Shown: piece by piece, positions 13,376 to 19,862 of the stretch | Layout of the letters: each line of letters begins with the position of its first letter | Position numbering within the stretch: the first letter of the stretch is position 1 | Assembly (NCBI GenBank): GCA_000398025.1 | Contig: ASKX01000009.1 | Span: 16,930-36,791 of the forward strand | DNA length: 19,862 bases | Source: Candidatus Paceibacter normanii SCGC AAA255-P19 | GTDB taxonomy: Bacteria; Patescibacteriota; Minisyncoccia; Minisyncoccales; Paceibacteraceae | Reading direction: 5' to 3' | Program-made: the position numbers and the translations under genes | The notes under the pieces: model-generated | Database searches by the model: none | What the model was told of the DNA's origin: nothing | The model's input: the letters and a program-made list of their open reading frames with translations, nothing else

Positions 13376-14074
13376 TTATCTTATCTGGCAAACTTCAAAA
13401 AAAGGAGAAATAACTTTTTGAATGGAAACAAGAAATTCTTGAGGATAAGATTTTATTTTTTCAAACTTAGGATTAATAGTTTTTTCCGGCCTAAAGTTTT
13501 GAAGGTAATATTTTTTAGCTCCCTTAATCCATTTAGCCATCTTGATTACGTCTTCTTTAGCATGAATCGTCGGAACTATAGTGCTACGGAACTCATAATC
13601 AATCTTTTCTTCTTTTAAGATGTCAATGCTTTTTTGTATTTTTTTAGTATCAACTTCTACTCCGGCAGCTTGACTATACTTTGTTTTGGGAGCTTTGAGA
13701 TCCATTGCCACATAATTAATTAGTTTTTCGTCTATTAATTTTTCTAACATTTTTGGATTAGAACCATTAGTGTCTAATTTCACCAAAAATCCTAAATCTT
13801 TTATTTTTTTACAAAAATCCGGTAACTCTTTATGAATAGTGGGTTCACCTCCGCAGATTACCACTCCTTCTAGTAATTCTTTTCTTTCTTTTAAAAAATC
13901 AAAGTAATCTTTTTCTGAGATTCGGGGTTGCTTTTTAATCCTCTCTGGCAAAACCAACTCTCCACTATAACAAAAAGGGCAACGGAAGTTACAGCCAATA
14001 AGAAAAACAGTGGCCGCTACGCGGCCAGGATAATCGATAAGAGTAAGCTTTTGGAGTCCGCCAATTTCTATCAT
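13376..14074 (-). CDS. nrdG: Anaerobic ribonucleotide reductase activating protein (radical SAM)
   Basis: Uses S-adenosylmethionine and a 4Fe-4S cluster to place the glycyl radical on NrdD. The 232-aa protein begins with GGLQKLTLIDYPG, typical of this group, followed by the cluster motif C-N-F-R-C-P-F-C (Cys28, Cys32, Cys35) and the SAM-binding GGEP (about 75-78). The length matches the NrdG2-like form that is longer than E. coli NrdG and often accompanies class III reductases. Its ATG overlaps the nrdD stop codon (ATGA, 14071-14074), so translation is coupled. The context leaves little doubt about the partner; pyruvate formate-lyase activation is the only real alternative and no such gene is present here. 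Confidence 0.93.
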   Translation of the reverse strand: MIEIGGLQKLTLIDYPGRVAATVFLIGCNFRCPFCYSGELVLPERIKKQPRISEKDYFDFLKERKELLEGVVICGGEPTIHKELPDFCKKIKDLGFLVKLDTNGSNPKMLEKLIDEKLINYVAMDLKAPKTKYSQAAGVEVDTKKIQKSIDILKEEKIDYEFRSTIVPTIHAKEDVIKMAKWIKGAKKYYLQNFRPEKTINPKFEKIKSYPQEFLVSIQKVISPFFEVCQIR

Positions 14075-16197
14075 TGAGTTTTGACTAATTCGGGTTTTTT
14101 AATTTTAAATTCTTTTCTTTCTTTAAACTCTTCTTGTTTGCCAGTATTCCATTGAGAGACTGGCCGCAAATACCCCACAACTCGAGAATAAACTTCGCAA
14201 GGTTGCTTGATAGTACATTGAGGGCAATGAAAGTGCTCGCCAGATATGTAACCATGAACCGGGCAGATGGAAAAAGTAGGAGTAAGGGTAACGTAAGGAA
14301 GATGAAAATTATCAAAAACTTTTTTGATTAAACTTTTAGCAGTTTGGGGATCGGAAATTTTTTCTCCCAAAAAAAGGTGGACGACAGTACCCCCCGTGTA
14401 ACGGCATTGTAATTCATCTTGAAGCTTTAAGGCCTCAAACATGTCATCAGTATAATTAACTGGCAATTGGCTGCTGTTGGTGTAGTAGGGCTTTTCTTTT
14501 GTGCCAGCAGTAACAATATCAGAATACTTTTCTTTATCGGCTTTTGCTTGGCGGTAACTAGTTCCTTCGCCAGGAGTAGCTTCCAGATTATATAAATTGC
14601 CAGTTTCTTTTTGATATTTTACCAATCTCTCGCGCATAAAATCTAAAATCTCAATGGCAAACCTTCTTCCCCGGCGAGAGGCAACATTTTCACCAATAAA
14701 GTTTAAAAGAGCCTCGTTCATCCCCATTAAGCCAATGGTTGAAAAATGATTTCCAAAATAAAAATCCCTTAGCTTTTTAACTGAAGATAAATAATATTTT
14801 GAATAAGGATAAAGGCCCTTTTCCATGAAGTTTTCCAGGGCCTTTCTTTTAATTTCCAAGCTTTGTTCAGCTAAGTCCATTAAATCTCCTAGTCTTTCAA
14901 AGAAATCTTTTTTGGTTTTAGATAGATAACCAATCCGAGGCATATTAATGGTAACCACGCCGATACTACCAGTCAAAGGAGCTGAGCCAAATAATCCCCC
15001 ACCTCTTTTGTAAAGTTCTTTGTTAGATAATCTGAGCCGGCAACACATACTTCTGAAATCTTCCGGATTCATGTCTGACTGAACAAAATTTTGGAAATAA
15101 TTCACTCCATATTTAGCTGTAGCTTCCCATAAAGGAACAAGGGCTGGATTATCCCAGTCAAAATCTTTAGTAATGGAAACGGTAGGAATGGGAAAAGTAA
15201 ATGGTCTTCCTTTAGCATCACCTTCCATTAAACACTCATAAAAAGCTCGATTAAATACATCTATCTCTTCCTGAAATTGACTATAAGTTTCAGCTTGGGG
15301 TTTTCCGCCAATAATAACTGGCTGCTTAGCTAAAAACGATGGCACTTTAATGTCCAAAGTAACATTAAGGAAGGGAGTCTGAAAACCTACCCGAGTAGGA
15401 ACCATGCAATTATATAGAAACTCCTGCATGGCTTGTTTAACTTCTGGATAACTAAGGCGGTCATAACGAATGAAAGGAGCTAAAAGAGTATCAAAATTTG
15501 AAACAGCCTCTGCTCCGGCTGCTTCTCCCTGTAAGGTATAAAAGAAATTTACCAACTGGCCTAAGGCCACTCTAAAGTGTTTGGCTGGTCGGCATTCTAA
15601 TTTTCCCGAGACACCGCCGAAGCCCCGCAGCAACAAATCATAAAGATCCCAACCCATACAATAGCAAGCAAGAGTTTCTAAATCATGAATGTGAAAATCC
15701 TCATTAACAGCAGCCTCTCTGATTTCTTTAGGATAGATTTTGTTTAACCAATATTTTTTAGCAATAGCTGACATAGCGTACTGATTCAATCCCTGCAAGG
15801 AATAAGTCATGTTGGCATTTTCATAAACCTGCCAGTCAAGCTCTTGGAGGTATCTATCTACCATTTCAGTGGACTCATCTACTACGGCCACTGCTTCCCT
15901 AATTCTTCTTCTCTGCTCTCTATATAATATGTAAGCTCTGGCCGTATCCACCAGGCCTTCTAAAATTAAAACCTCCTCAACAATATCTTGAATTTGCTCA
16001 ACTTGAGGAATTTCGTCTTTTTTGAACCTCCGGGTTAGAAACTGGACTACTTTGTCAGAAAGTTTCTTGGATTTTTGGCCATCACCTTGATCGGTAGCCG
16101 TAATAGCTTTAAAAATAGCATTAGTAATTCGGCTCTGATCAAAATCAACAATCGTTCTGTCTCTTTTTTGGACTTTGGTGATTTTTTTCTCTGACAT
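14071..16197 (-). CDS. nrdD: Anaerobic (class III) ribonucleoside-triphosphate reductase
   Basis: Makes deoxyribonucleotides from ribonucleoside triphosphates with a glycyl radical, which is destroyed by oxygen, so this points to anaerobic growth. In 708 aa, an ATP-cone (about 5-95) for allosteric control precedes the catalytic barrel. The stretch RSMCCRLRLS carries a cysteine candidate for the thiyl radical, and CPVHGYISGEHFHCPQC near the C-terminus supplies zinc ligands. SRVVGYLRPVSQWNTGK gives the glycyl radical site at Gly675. The C-terminal tail is charged. Downstream nrdG overlaps by 4 bp. A well-formed promoter lies 30 bp upstream; the leader is about 20 nt and has no obvious Shine-Dalgarno. 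No NrdR box was found. Confidence 0.96.
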   Translation of the reverse strand: MSEKKITKVQKRDRTIVDFDQSRITNAIFKAITATDQGDGQKSKKLSDKVVQFLTRRFKKDEIPQVEQIQDIVEEVLILEGLVDTARAYILYREQRRRIREAVAVVDESTEMVDRYLQELDWQVYENANMTYSLQGLNQYAMSAIAKKYWLNKIYPKEIREAAVNEDFHIHDLETLACYCMGWDLYDLLLRGFGGVSGKLECRPAKHFRVALGQLVNFFYTLQGEAAGAEAVSNFDTLLAPFIRYDRLSYPEVKQAMQEFLYNCMVPTRVGFQTPFLNVTLDIKVPSFLAKQPVIIGGKPQAETYSQFQEEIDVFNRAFYECLMEGDAKGRPFTFPIPTVSITKDFDWDNPALVPLWEATAKYGVNYFQNFVQSDMNPEDFRSMCCRLRLSNKELYKRGGGLFGSAPLTGSIGVVTINMPRIGYLSKTKKDFFERLGDLMDLAEQSLEIKRKALENFMEKGLYPYSKYYLSSVKKLRDFYFGNHFSTIGLMGMNEALLNFIGENVASRRGRRFAIEILDFMRERLVKYQKETGNLYNLEATPGEGTSYRQAKADKEKYSDIVTAGTKEKPYYTNSSQLPVNYTDDMFEALKLQDELQCRYTGGTVVHLFLGEKISDPQTAKSLIKKVFDNFHLPYVTLTPTFSICPVHGYISGEHFHCPQCTIKQPCEVYSRVVGYLRPVSQWNTGKQEEFKERKEFKIKKPELVKTQ

Positions 16198-16226
16198 AAC
16201 AATAAAAAAACAGGGAAGGTTATTTC

Positions 16227-16255
16227 ATTTTAACTCTTTAAAAAACCTCCGTCAA
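16227..16255 (-). promoter_or_regulatory. Promoter of the nrdD operon, overlapping the ftsZ terminator
   Basis: TTGACG (16255-16250) and TAAAAT (16232-16227) with a 17-bp spacer on the minus strand. The -35 hexamer lies in the loop and descending arm of the ftsZ terminator hairpin. The predicted start is near 16220, about 22 nt before the nrdD ATG. Confidence 0.6.
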
Positions 16256-16263
16256 TCGGAGGT
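16240..16263 (-). terminator. Rho-independent terminator after ftsZ
   Basis: ACCTCCG pairs perfectly with CGGAGGT (7 bp, 5-nt loop ATTGA) followed by TTTTTT on the minus strand, 30 bp after the ftsZ stop codon. It closes the rpsU-to-ftsZ operon. Confidence 0.85.
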
Positions 16264-16293
16264 CAAGAGTAAACCCTGTGGAAAACCCAAATT

Positions 16294-17223
16294 TTAGAAG
16301 CCGGTGGCAATGACAGTCACTTTAAGCTCCCCTTTCTTTAATTTTTCGTCCTGAACCGCCCCAAAAATCACTTTAGCCTCAGGACTTATCTCTTCGGTAA
16401 TAATTTTTCCTACTTCGTTGATCTCAGAAAGGGAAATATCTCCGCCACCAGAGGCATTAAACAGCACCCCTTTGGCTCCCCTAGGAGAAACATCTAGTAA
16501 AGGGGATTTTATTGCAGCTTTAGCTGCTTGTGCTGCCCGATTTTCACCTTGAGCGTAGCCTACGCCAAAAAGGGCAGTCCCAGAATCTTGCATTATCGCC
16601 TTAACGTCGGCAAAATCCACATTAACAATCCCGGGAAGAGTAATTAAATCAGAAAGGCCTTGGACCGCTTGCCTTAAAATTTCGTCGCAGGCCCAAAAAG
16701 CATTAACAATTGTGGTTTGCGGGTCCAAAACTTCTAATAATCTATCGTTGGAAATAACAATCAAGCTATCAACCTTTTCTTTGATTCTTCTAATGCCTGA
16801 CTGGGCAACCTTCTGGCGGTAAATTCCCTCGAAAGAAAAAGGTCGAGTAATTACGGCTACGGTTAAACTTCCTGAACTCCTGGCAACTTCTGCTACCACC
16901 GGTCCCGCTCCCGTGCCGGTTCCTCCGCCAGCCCCATAAACCACGAAGGTCATATCAGCTCCTTTCAGAGCTTCTTGGATTTCTTCCTTTTGCTCTTCAG
17001 CTGCCAATTTCCCGACTTCGGGATCCATTCCTGCGCCTAAGCCCTGAGTTATTTTTCTGCCAATTCTAATTTTTATATCAGCTCTAGTTTTTATTAAATC
17101 CTGAGCATCAGCATTAATAGCAATCAGCTCAACGCTTTTGATATTGCATTTTTTCATTCGGGAAACCGCATTTGAACCAGAACCTCCAATCCCAACCACT
17201 TTGATTTTTGCATTTGTTTCCAT
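16294..17223 (-). CDS. ftsZ: Cell division GTPase FtsZ, without C-terminal tail
   Basis: A tubulin-like GTPase that forms the division ring. The 309-aa protein carries the N-terminal nucleotide-binding loop GIGGSGSNAV (11-20), the tubulin signature GAGGGTGTGAG (97-107) and the T7-loop NVDFADV with the aspartate needed for GTP hydrolysis in the filament. It ends with KVTVIATGF, the last strand of the globular core. The flexible linker and the conserved C-terminal peptide (usually like DIPAFLRR) that bind FtsA, ZipA or SepF in other bacteria are absent; typical FtsZ is about 350-400 aa. The stop is a TAA followed at 30 bp by a terminator, and no frameshifted continuation was found. It follows ftsA by 19 bp. 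Confidence 0.94.
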   Translation of the reverse strand: METNAKIKVVGIGGSGSNAVSRMKKCNIKSVELIAINADAQDLIKTRADIKIRIGRKITQGLGAGMDPEVGKLAAEEQKEEIQEALKGADMTFVVYGAGGGTGTGAGPVVAEVARSSGSLTVAVITRPFSFEGIYRQKVAQSGIRRIKEKVDSLIVISNDRLLEVLDPQTTIVNAFWACDEILRQAVQGLSDLITLPGIVNVDFADVKAIMQDSGTALFGVGYAQGENRAAQAAKAAIKSPLLDVSPRGAKGVLFNASGGGDISLSEINEVGKIITEEISPEAKVIFGAVQDEKLKKGELKVTVIATGF

Positions 17224-17242
17224 AATTTCTTTAAGATTTTAC

Positions 17243-18472
17243 TTAAGGGAGGAAGAATCTAAATATTCTTTTTATTTTACTGCCCATACCCTTACCTAAT
17301 CCTCCGAGAACTGGAGGATTTTCTTCTATTGAATCTGCTCCCCCCAAAGCTAAACCGCAAGCGGTAGCAAAGCAAGGGTCTTCTTCCAAATCTGAAATTC
17401 CTCGCGGTTTGCCAACTCGGCAAGGCAATTTAAACTCACGCTTAGCCAGCTCTACTATTTGAGGCAACTTGGCTCCGCCACCAGTAAGAACAATACCGGC
17501 TGGCAAGAGTTTCTCTTTAGAAATTTTCTTTAATTCTTTCTGAACCTCTTCAAAAATCTCACAAGTTCTGTCCTCAATAATTCCATTTAAGGCTTTTCTA
17601 GAAAAAACTAAGGGTTCTTCGTCTTCGGTCAATTTAATTTTCTCTTTAGGTCGGGAGCCAGGTTTTTTCTCTCCTTTAGCTAGGCAAGAGCCAAATTCAA
17701 CTTTTACTCTTTCAGCTACGTCTATATCCAATTTTAAACCCATGGCAATATCATTGGTAATGTTAGTTGAACCCATGGGCAAAATAGCCAGATGAATTAA
17801 ATCGCCCTCTTCAAAAACGGCCAGACCAGTAGTGCCAGCTCCAATATCTACCACCGCCACCCCTAATTCTTTCTGGCGAGGAGTTAAGACTGCTCTGGCA
17901 GCTGCAATTGGTGAAGGAACAATATCTGAAACTTGAAGCTCAGAATTCAAGACAGCTTGAGAAAGATTTTTTAAATAAGGAGCGAAGCCCCCCAAAACTA
18001 AAACTTCGGCCTCTAATCTTACCCCTTGTAACCCCAAGGCCTCTTTTATCCCATGTTCTCCATCGATAATAAATTCTTGAGGGAAGGCGTTAAAGATTTC
18101 TTTGTTTAAAGGTAAAGAAATGGTTTGGGCAGCTTGTAAAACTCTATTGATATCCTCTTCAGATATTTTTTGGTCAGCCCGGGAAACAGCTATGGTGCCT
18201 CGAGAGGGAAGAGAAAAAAGATGACTACCGTCAATATTAACAAAAACAGACTCAACCTTAAAACCAGTTTCTTCTTTTATTTTAGAAAAAATATTCTCTA
18301 AAACGCTGGCAGCTTCTTCCACTCCTACCACCACTCCCCTTCTAACCCCAGAAGAGTTTTCTTTAATTTGAGAAATTGCCTGAAGCTCTTGGCCAGGTTC
18401 TTTACTAGCCACCAAGATTTTTATATTTCCTGTACCAATATCCAAACCGGTTATGATATTAGCTTTTGGCAT
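17243..18472 (-). CDS. ftsA: Cell division protein FtsA (actin-like membrane anchor)
   Basis: An actin-family ATPase that tethers FtsZ to the membrane. In 409 aa the phosphate-1 loop GLDIGTGNIKILVA (about 9-22), an SHS2/1C region, the phosphate-2 loop VVDIGAGTTGLAVF and the adenosine motif IVLTGGGAKLP are visible. A C-terminal amphipathic segment, MGSKIKRIFRFFLP, preceded by a Gly/Pro-rich linker, is the membrane-targeting helix. The N-terminus overlaps the end of ybeY by 22 bp, so translation is probably coupled. Its partner FtsZ is the next gene but lacks the peptide FtsA normally binds. Confidence 0.94.
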   Translation of the reverse strand: MPKANIITGLDIGTGNIKILVASKEPGQELQAISQIKENSSGVRRGVVVGVEEAASVLENIFSKIKEETGFKVESVFVNIDGSHLFSLPSRGTIAVSRADQKISEEDINRVLQAAQTISLPLNKEIFNAFPQEFIIDGEHGIKEALGLQGVRLEAEVLVLGGFAPYLKNLSQAVLNSELQVSDIVPSPIAAARAVLTPRQKELGVAVVDIGAGTTGLAVFEEGDLIHLAILPMGSTNITNDIAMGLKLDIDVAERVKVEFGSCLAKGEKKPGSRPKEKIKLTEDEEPLVFSRKALNGIIEDRTCEIFEEVQKELKKISKEKLLPAGIVLTGGGAKLPQIVELAKREFKLPCRVGKPRGISDLEEDPCFATACGLALGGADSIEENPPVLGGLGKGMGSKIKRIFRFFLP

Positions 18473-18867
18473 AGTTTTAAATAATAATTTTGTTTTTCTT
18501 CCATTTTTTCAGCTTCTTTAGCTGACTTTTCGTGGTCGTATCCTAAAAGATGTAAAAGGCCGTGAATTAAAACTCGAGCTAATTCTTTTTTAAAAGCTGA
18601 ATTATATTTCTTAGCATTTTTTTTTACCTCTCTCAAACAAATTACTATTTCTCCCAAACCAACTTCTGAGTTAGAAAAGGCCAGAACATCTGTTACCCGG
18701 TTCTTTTTCCGATATCTTTTGTTTAATTCTTTTATTCTTCCTTCTCCCACTAAGGCGACTGATAATTCGTTCCCTTTTCTATTTTCTCTATCTAAAACTT
18801 TTTCTGCAACTTTTCTTAAAAAATCTTTTTCAACCGTAACCGTAGTCAAATTATTAACCCCTATCAT
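18451..18867 (-). CDS. ybeY: Endoribonuclease YbeY (rRNA maturation factor)
   Basis: A zinc-dependent single-strand RNase involved in 16S rRNA 3' end maturation and ribosome quality control. The 138-aa protein shows the family signature HGLLHLLGYDH (about 104-114), whose three histidines bind zinc, and the upstream strand VTDVLAFS. The length is normal for the family. It overlaps yqeY at its start by 4 bp (ATGA) and ftsA at its end by 22 bp, within the ribosome/division operon. Confidence 0.93.
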   Translation of the reverse strand: MIGVNNLTTVTVEKDFLRKVAEKVLDRENRKGNELSVALVGEGRIKELNKRYRKKNRVTDVLAFSNSEVGLGEIVICLREVKKNAKKYNSAFKKELARVLIHGLLHLLGYDHEKSAKEAEKMEEKQNYYLKLCQKLIS

Positions 18868-19400
18868 CTTGCTTCTAACAATTCTTTGACTATTTTAGAA
18901 ACTTGGCCACCGTCGGCTTTGCCTTTAACCTGAGGCACTAGCTCTTGCATTACCTTTCCCATGTCTTTGGGATCCGCAGCTTCCACTTTGATAATAGCTT
19001 CTCTGGCTATCTTTTTAATCTCTTCTTCAGAAAGCTGCTTTGGCAAATATTTTTGCCAGGCTTCAATTGCTTTTTTTTCTTTTTCCACTCTACCCTGCAT
19101 CTTTTCTAAAAGATGCGAGGGTAAATTTTTCTCTTCCTCCTTTTCATACATAGTAATGGCTTCTTTCTTTTTTTTAATCTCAGAAGAAATCACCTCAATC
19201 ACCTCCTCATCTGTCAGCTGACTTTCTTTTACCAGCTCTTCCTCTTTCAAATCTTCTTTTTCTTTACTCAATCTGTATCTCTTTTCTTTTTCTTTACTCA
19301 AGAGGGCAGCTAAAAGCAATCGCAAAACAGAAGATTGAAATTCTCCTCTCTCTTTTACCGCCGTTTTCAGATCCTGCTGGATTTTTTCTTTCAAGCTCAT
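18864..19400 (-). CDS. yqeY: GatB/YqeY domain protein
   Basis: A helical protein related to the tail domain of GatB, the tRNA-dependent amidotransferase subunit; its cellular role is poorly known, possibly tRNA binding. The 178-aa protein begins with MSLKEKIQQDLKTAVKERGE, contains LTDEEVIEVI and ends with a YqeY-like C-terminal region (GKVMQELVPQVKGKADGGQVSKIVKELL). It is about 30 aa longer than the common 148-aa form because of a charged insert after the first helices (about 35-62) that includes LSKEKE twice; the two DNA copies are 30 bp apart. This insert style is one I associate with Parcubacteria. It starts 3 bp after rpsU and overlaps ybeY by 4 bp. Confidence 0.9.
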   Translation of the reverse strand: MSLKEKIQQDLKTAVKERGEFQSSVLRLLLAALLSKEKEKRYRLSKEKEDLKEEELVKESQLTDEEVIEVISSEIKKKKEAITMYEKEEEKNLPSHLLEKMQGRVEKEKKAIEAWQKYLPKQLSEEEIKKIAREAIIKVEAADPKDMGKVMQELVPQVKGKADGGQVSKIVKELLEAR

Positions 19401-19403
19401 GAA

Positions 19404-19625
19404 TTATTTAGGTCTTTTGCCTAATTTTTCTAACCTAGCAAACTCTTTTTTAATCTCTTCTTTTCTCAAAGCTGCTCTTTTTTTCATGCTTCGCGATTTC
19501 TCCCTTTTCTTAAAGCGACCTCTTCTGACCCGAACCAATAAGCCGCTCTGTTGGAGTTTTTTAGCAAAACGGCGAATTAAACCTTGACTGGTTTCTCTTT
19601 CTTGTTTTTTAACTTCTAAAGCCAT
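19404..19625 (-). CDS. rpsU: 30S ribosomal protein S21
   Basis: A small basic protein of the 30S subunit near the 16S rRNA 3' end, thought to help initiation on mRNAs. The 73-aa sequence shows the S21 pattern (VKKQERETSQGLIRRFAKKLQQSGLL) and then a very Lys/Arg-rich helix. It lies 2 bp after the HIT gene and 3 bp before yqeY. Confidence 0.93.
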   Translation of the reverse strand: MALEVKKQERETSQGLIRRFAKKLQQSGLLVRVRRGRFKKREKSRSMKKRAALRKEEIKKEFARLEKLGKRPK

Positions 19626-19627
19626 AA

Positions 19628-19862
19628 TTAAATATTATGCATCGGAACTTCTTCTCCCCAACCTCCTAAAAGATGTAAATGAATGTGGGGGATGTGACCC
19701 GTTTTGCCTACGTTAAAAATTAATTTACAAGCGTGGGAAATATTCTTTTCATTAGCTACTTTTTTAGCAGCTGAAATCACTTTTCCCAATAAAAGTAAAT
19801 CTTTTTCTTGAAAATTGTCTTTCCATTCTAAATGTCTCTTTGGAATAAAAAGTAAATGAATA
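19628..19862 (-). CDS. HIT family nucleotide hydrolase (partial, N-terminus outside the window)
   Basis: Histidine-triad proteins cleave nucleoside phosphoramidates or similar bonds. The last 77 complete codons are present, ending in TAA (19630-19628). The C-terminal active-site motif H-I-H-L-H-L-L-G-G is clear within GKTGHIPHIHLHLLGGWGEE, and the upstream HLLFIPKRH strand is typical of the HINT branch. The N-terminus lies beyond the right edge. It overlaps nothing and is followed by rpsU after 2 bp, so it is probably the first gene visible of that operon. Confidence 0.92.
   Translation of the reverse strand, partial: IHLLFIPKRHLEWKDNFQEKDLLLLGKVISAAKKVANEKNISHACKLIFNVGKTGHIPHIHLHLLGGWGEEVPMHNI

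Noticed and set aside
16270..16290. DnaA box (TTTTCCACA on the minus strand) near ftsZ
   Set aside because: A single imperfect match with no cluster or AT-rich unwinding region; expected by chance.
16200..16293. NrdR box upstream of nrdD
   Set aside because: No pair of 16-bp palindromic boxes resembling ACACWATATATWGTGT.
16264..16296. Frameshifted C-terminal tail of FtsZ
   Set aside because: Downstream of the TAA only the terminator follows, and no frame shows a linker or the usual terminal peptide.

Overview
The window is a moderately AT-rich bacterial stretch using the standard bacterial code (TGA serves as stop, for example in hom and the GT2 gene). Every supported gene lies on the minus strand, so genes are transcribed from right to left. 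The block HIT protein - S21 - YqeY - YbeY - FtsA - FtsZ - NrdD - NrdG - ComEC, the lysine-rich insert in YqeY, the very short FtsZ and the anaerobic class III ribonucleotide reductase together suggest an anaerobic member of the Patescibacteria/CPR (Parcubacteria-like). This is inference from gene order and protein style; no phylogenetic marker was tested. An aspartate kinase, homoserine dehydrogenase and DAHP synthase imply more amino acid synthesis than the most reduced members of that group have.

Right to left: (1) 19862-16294, a tight operon with a partial HIT protein, rpsU, yqeY, ybeY, ftsA and ftsZ, ending in a strong terminator. (2) 16250-8888, a promoter overlapping that terminator, then nrdD-nrdG (4-bp overlap), comEC, a GT28-like glycosyltransferase, a secreted clan-A glycosidase-like protein and a GT2 glycosyltransferase. 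(3) 8890-7528, a membrane-anchored HtrA protease from an extended -10 promoter that gives almost no leader. (4) 7495-6251, an aromatic amino acid leader peptide and attenuator in front of DAHP synthase, ending in a terminator. (5) 6190-5856, a second leader peptide with four consecutive valine codons, a 17-bp antiterminator, a terminator and then a Val-like tRNA gene with an abnormal anticodon loop. (6) 5855-2117, a hairpin-rich leader, a ClpB/ClpC-type disaggregase and an HtrA-fold protein that has lost all three catalytic residues, ending in a terminator. (7) 2086-1, hom and the start of the aspartate kinase gene.

The most striking content is the pair of leader-peptide attenuators. In both, the peptide is packed with the expected control codons (Phe/Tyr/Trp before DAHP synthase, Val before the tRNA), and four RNA segments can form mutually exclusive 1:2, 2:3 and 3:4 helices, with 3:4 being a terminator. 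The valine unit appears to control a tRNA gene rather than a biosynthetic operon, an arrangement I do not know to be described. Other points of note are the dead HtrA paralogue next to the Clp ATPase, a GC-rich palindromic insert inside the Clp coding sequence, a hairpin over the Clp start codon, and an FtsZ without the C-terminal peptide that normally binds FtsA although ftsA is adjacent.
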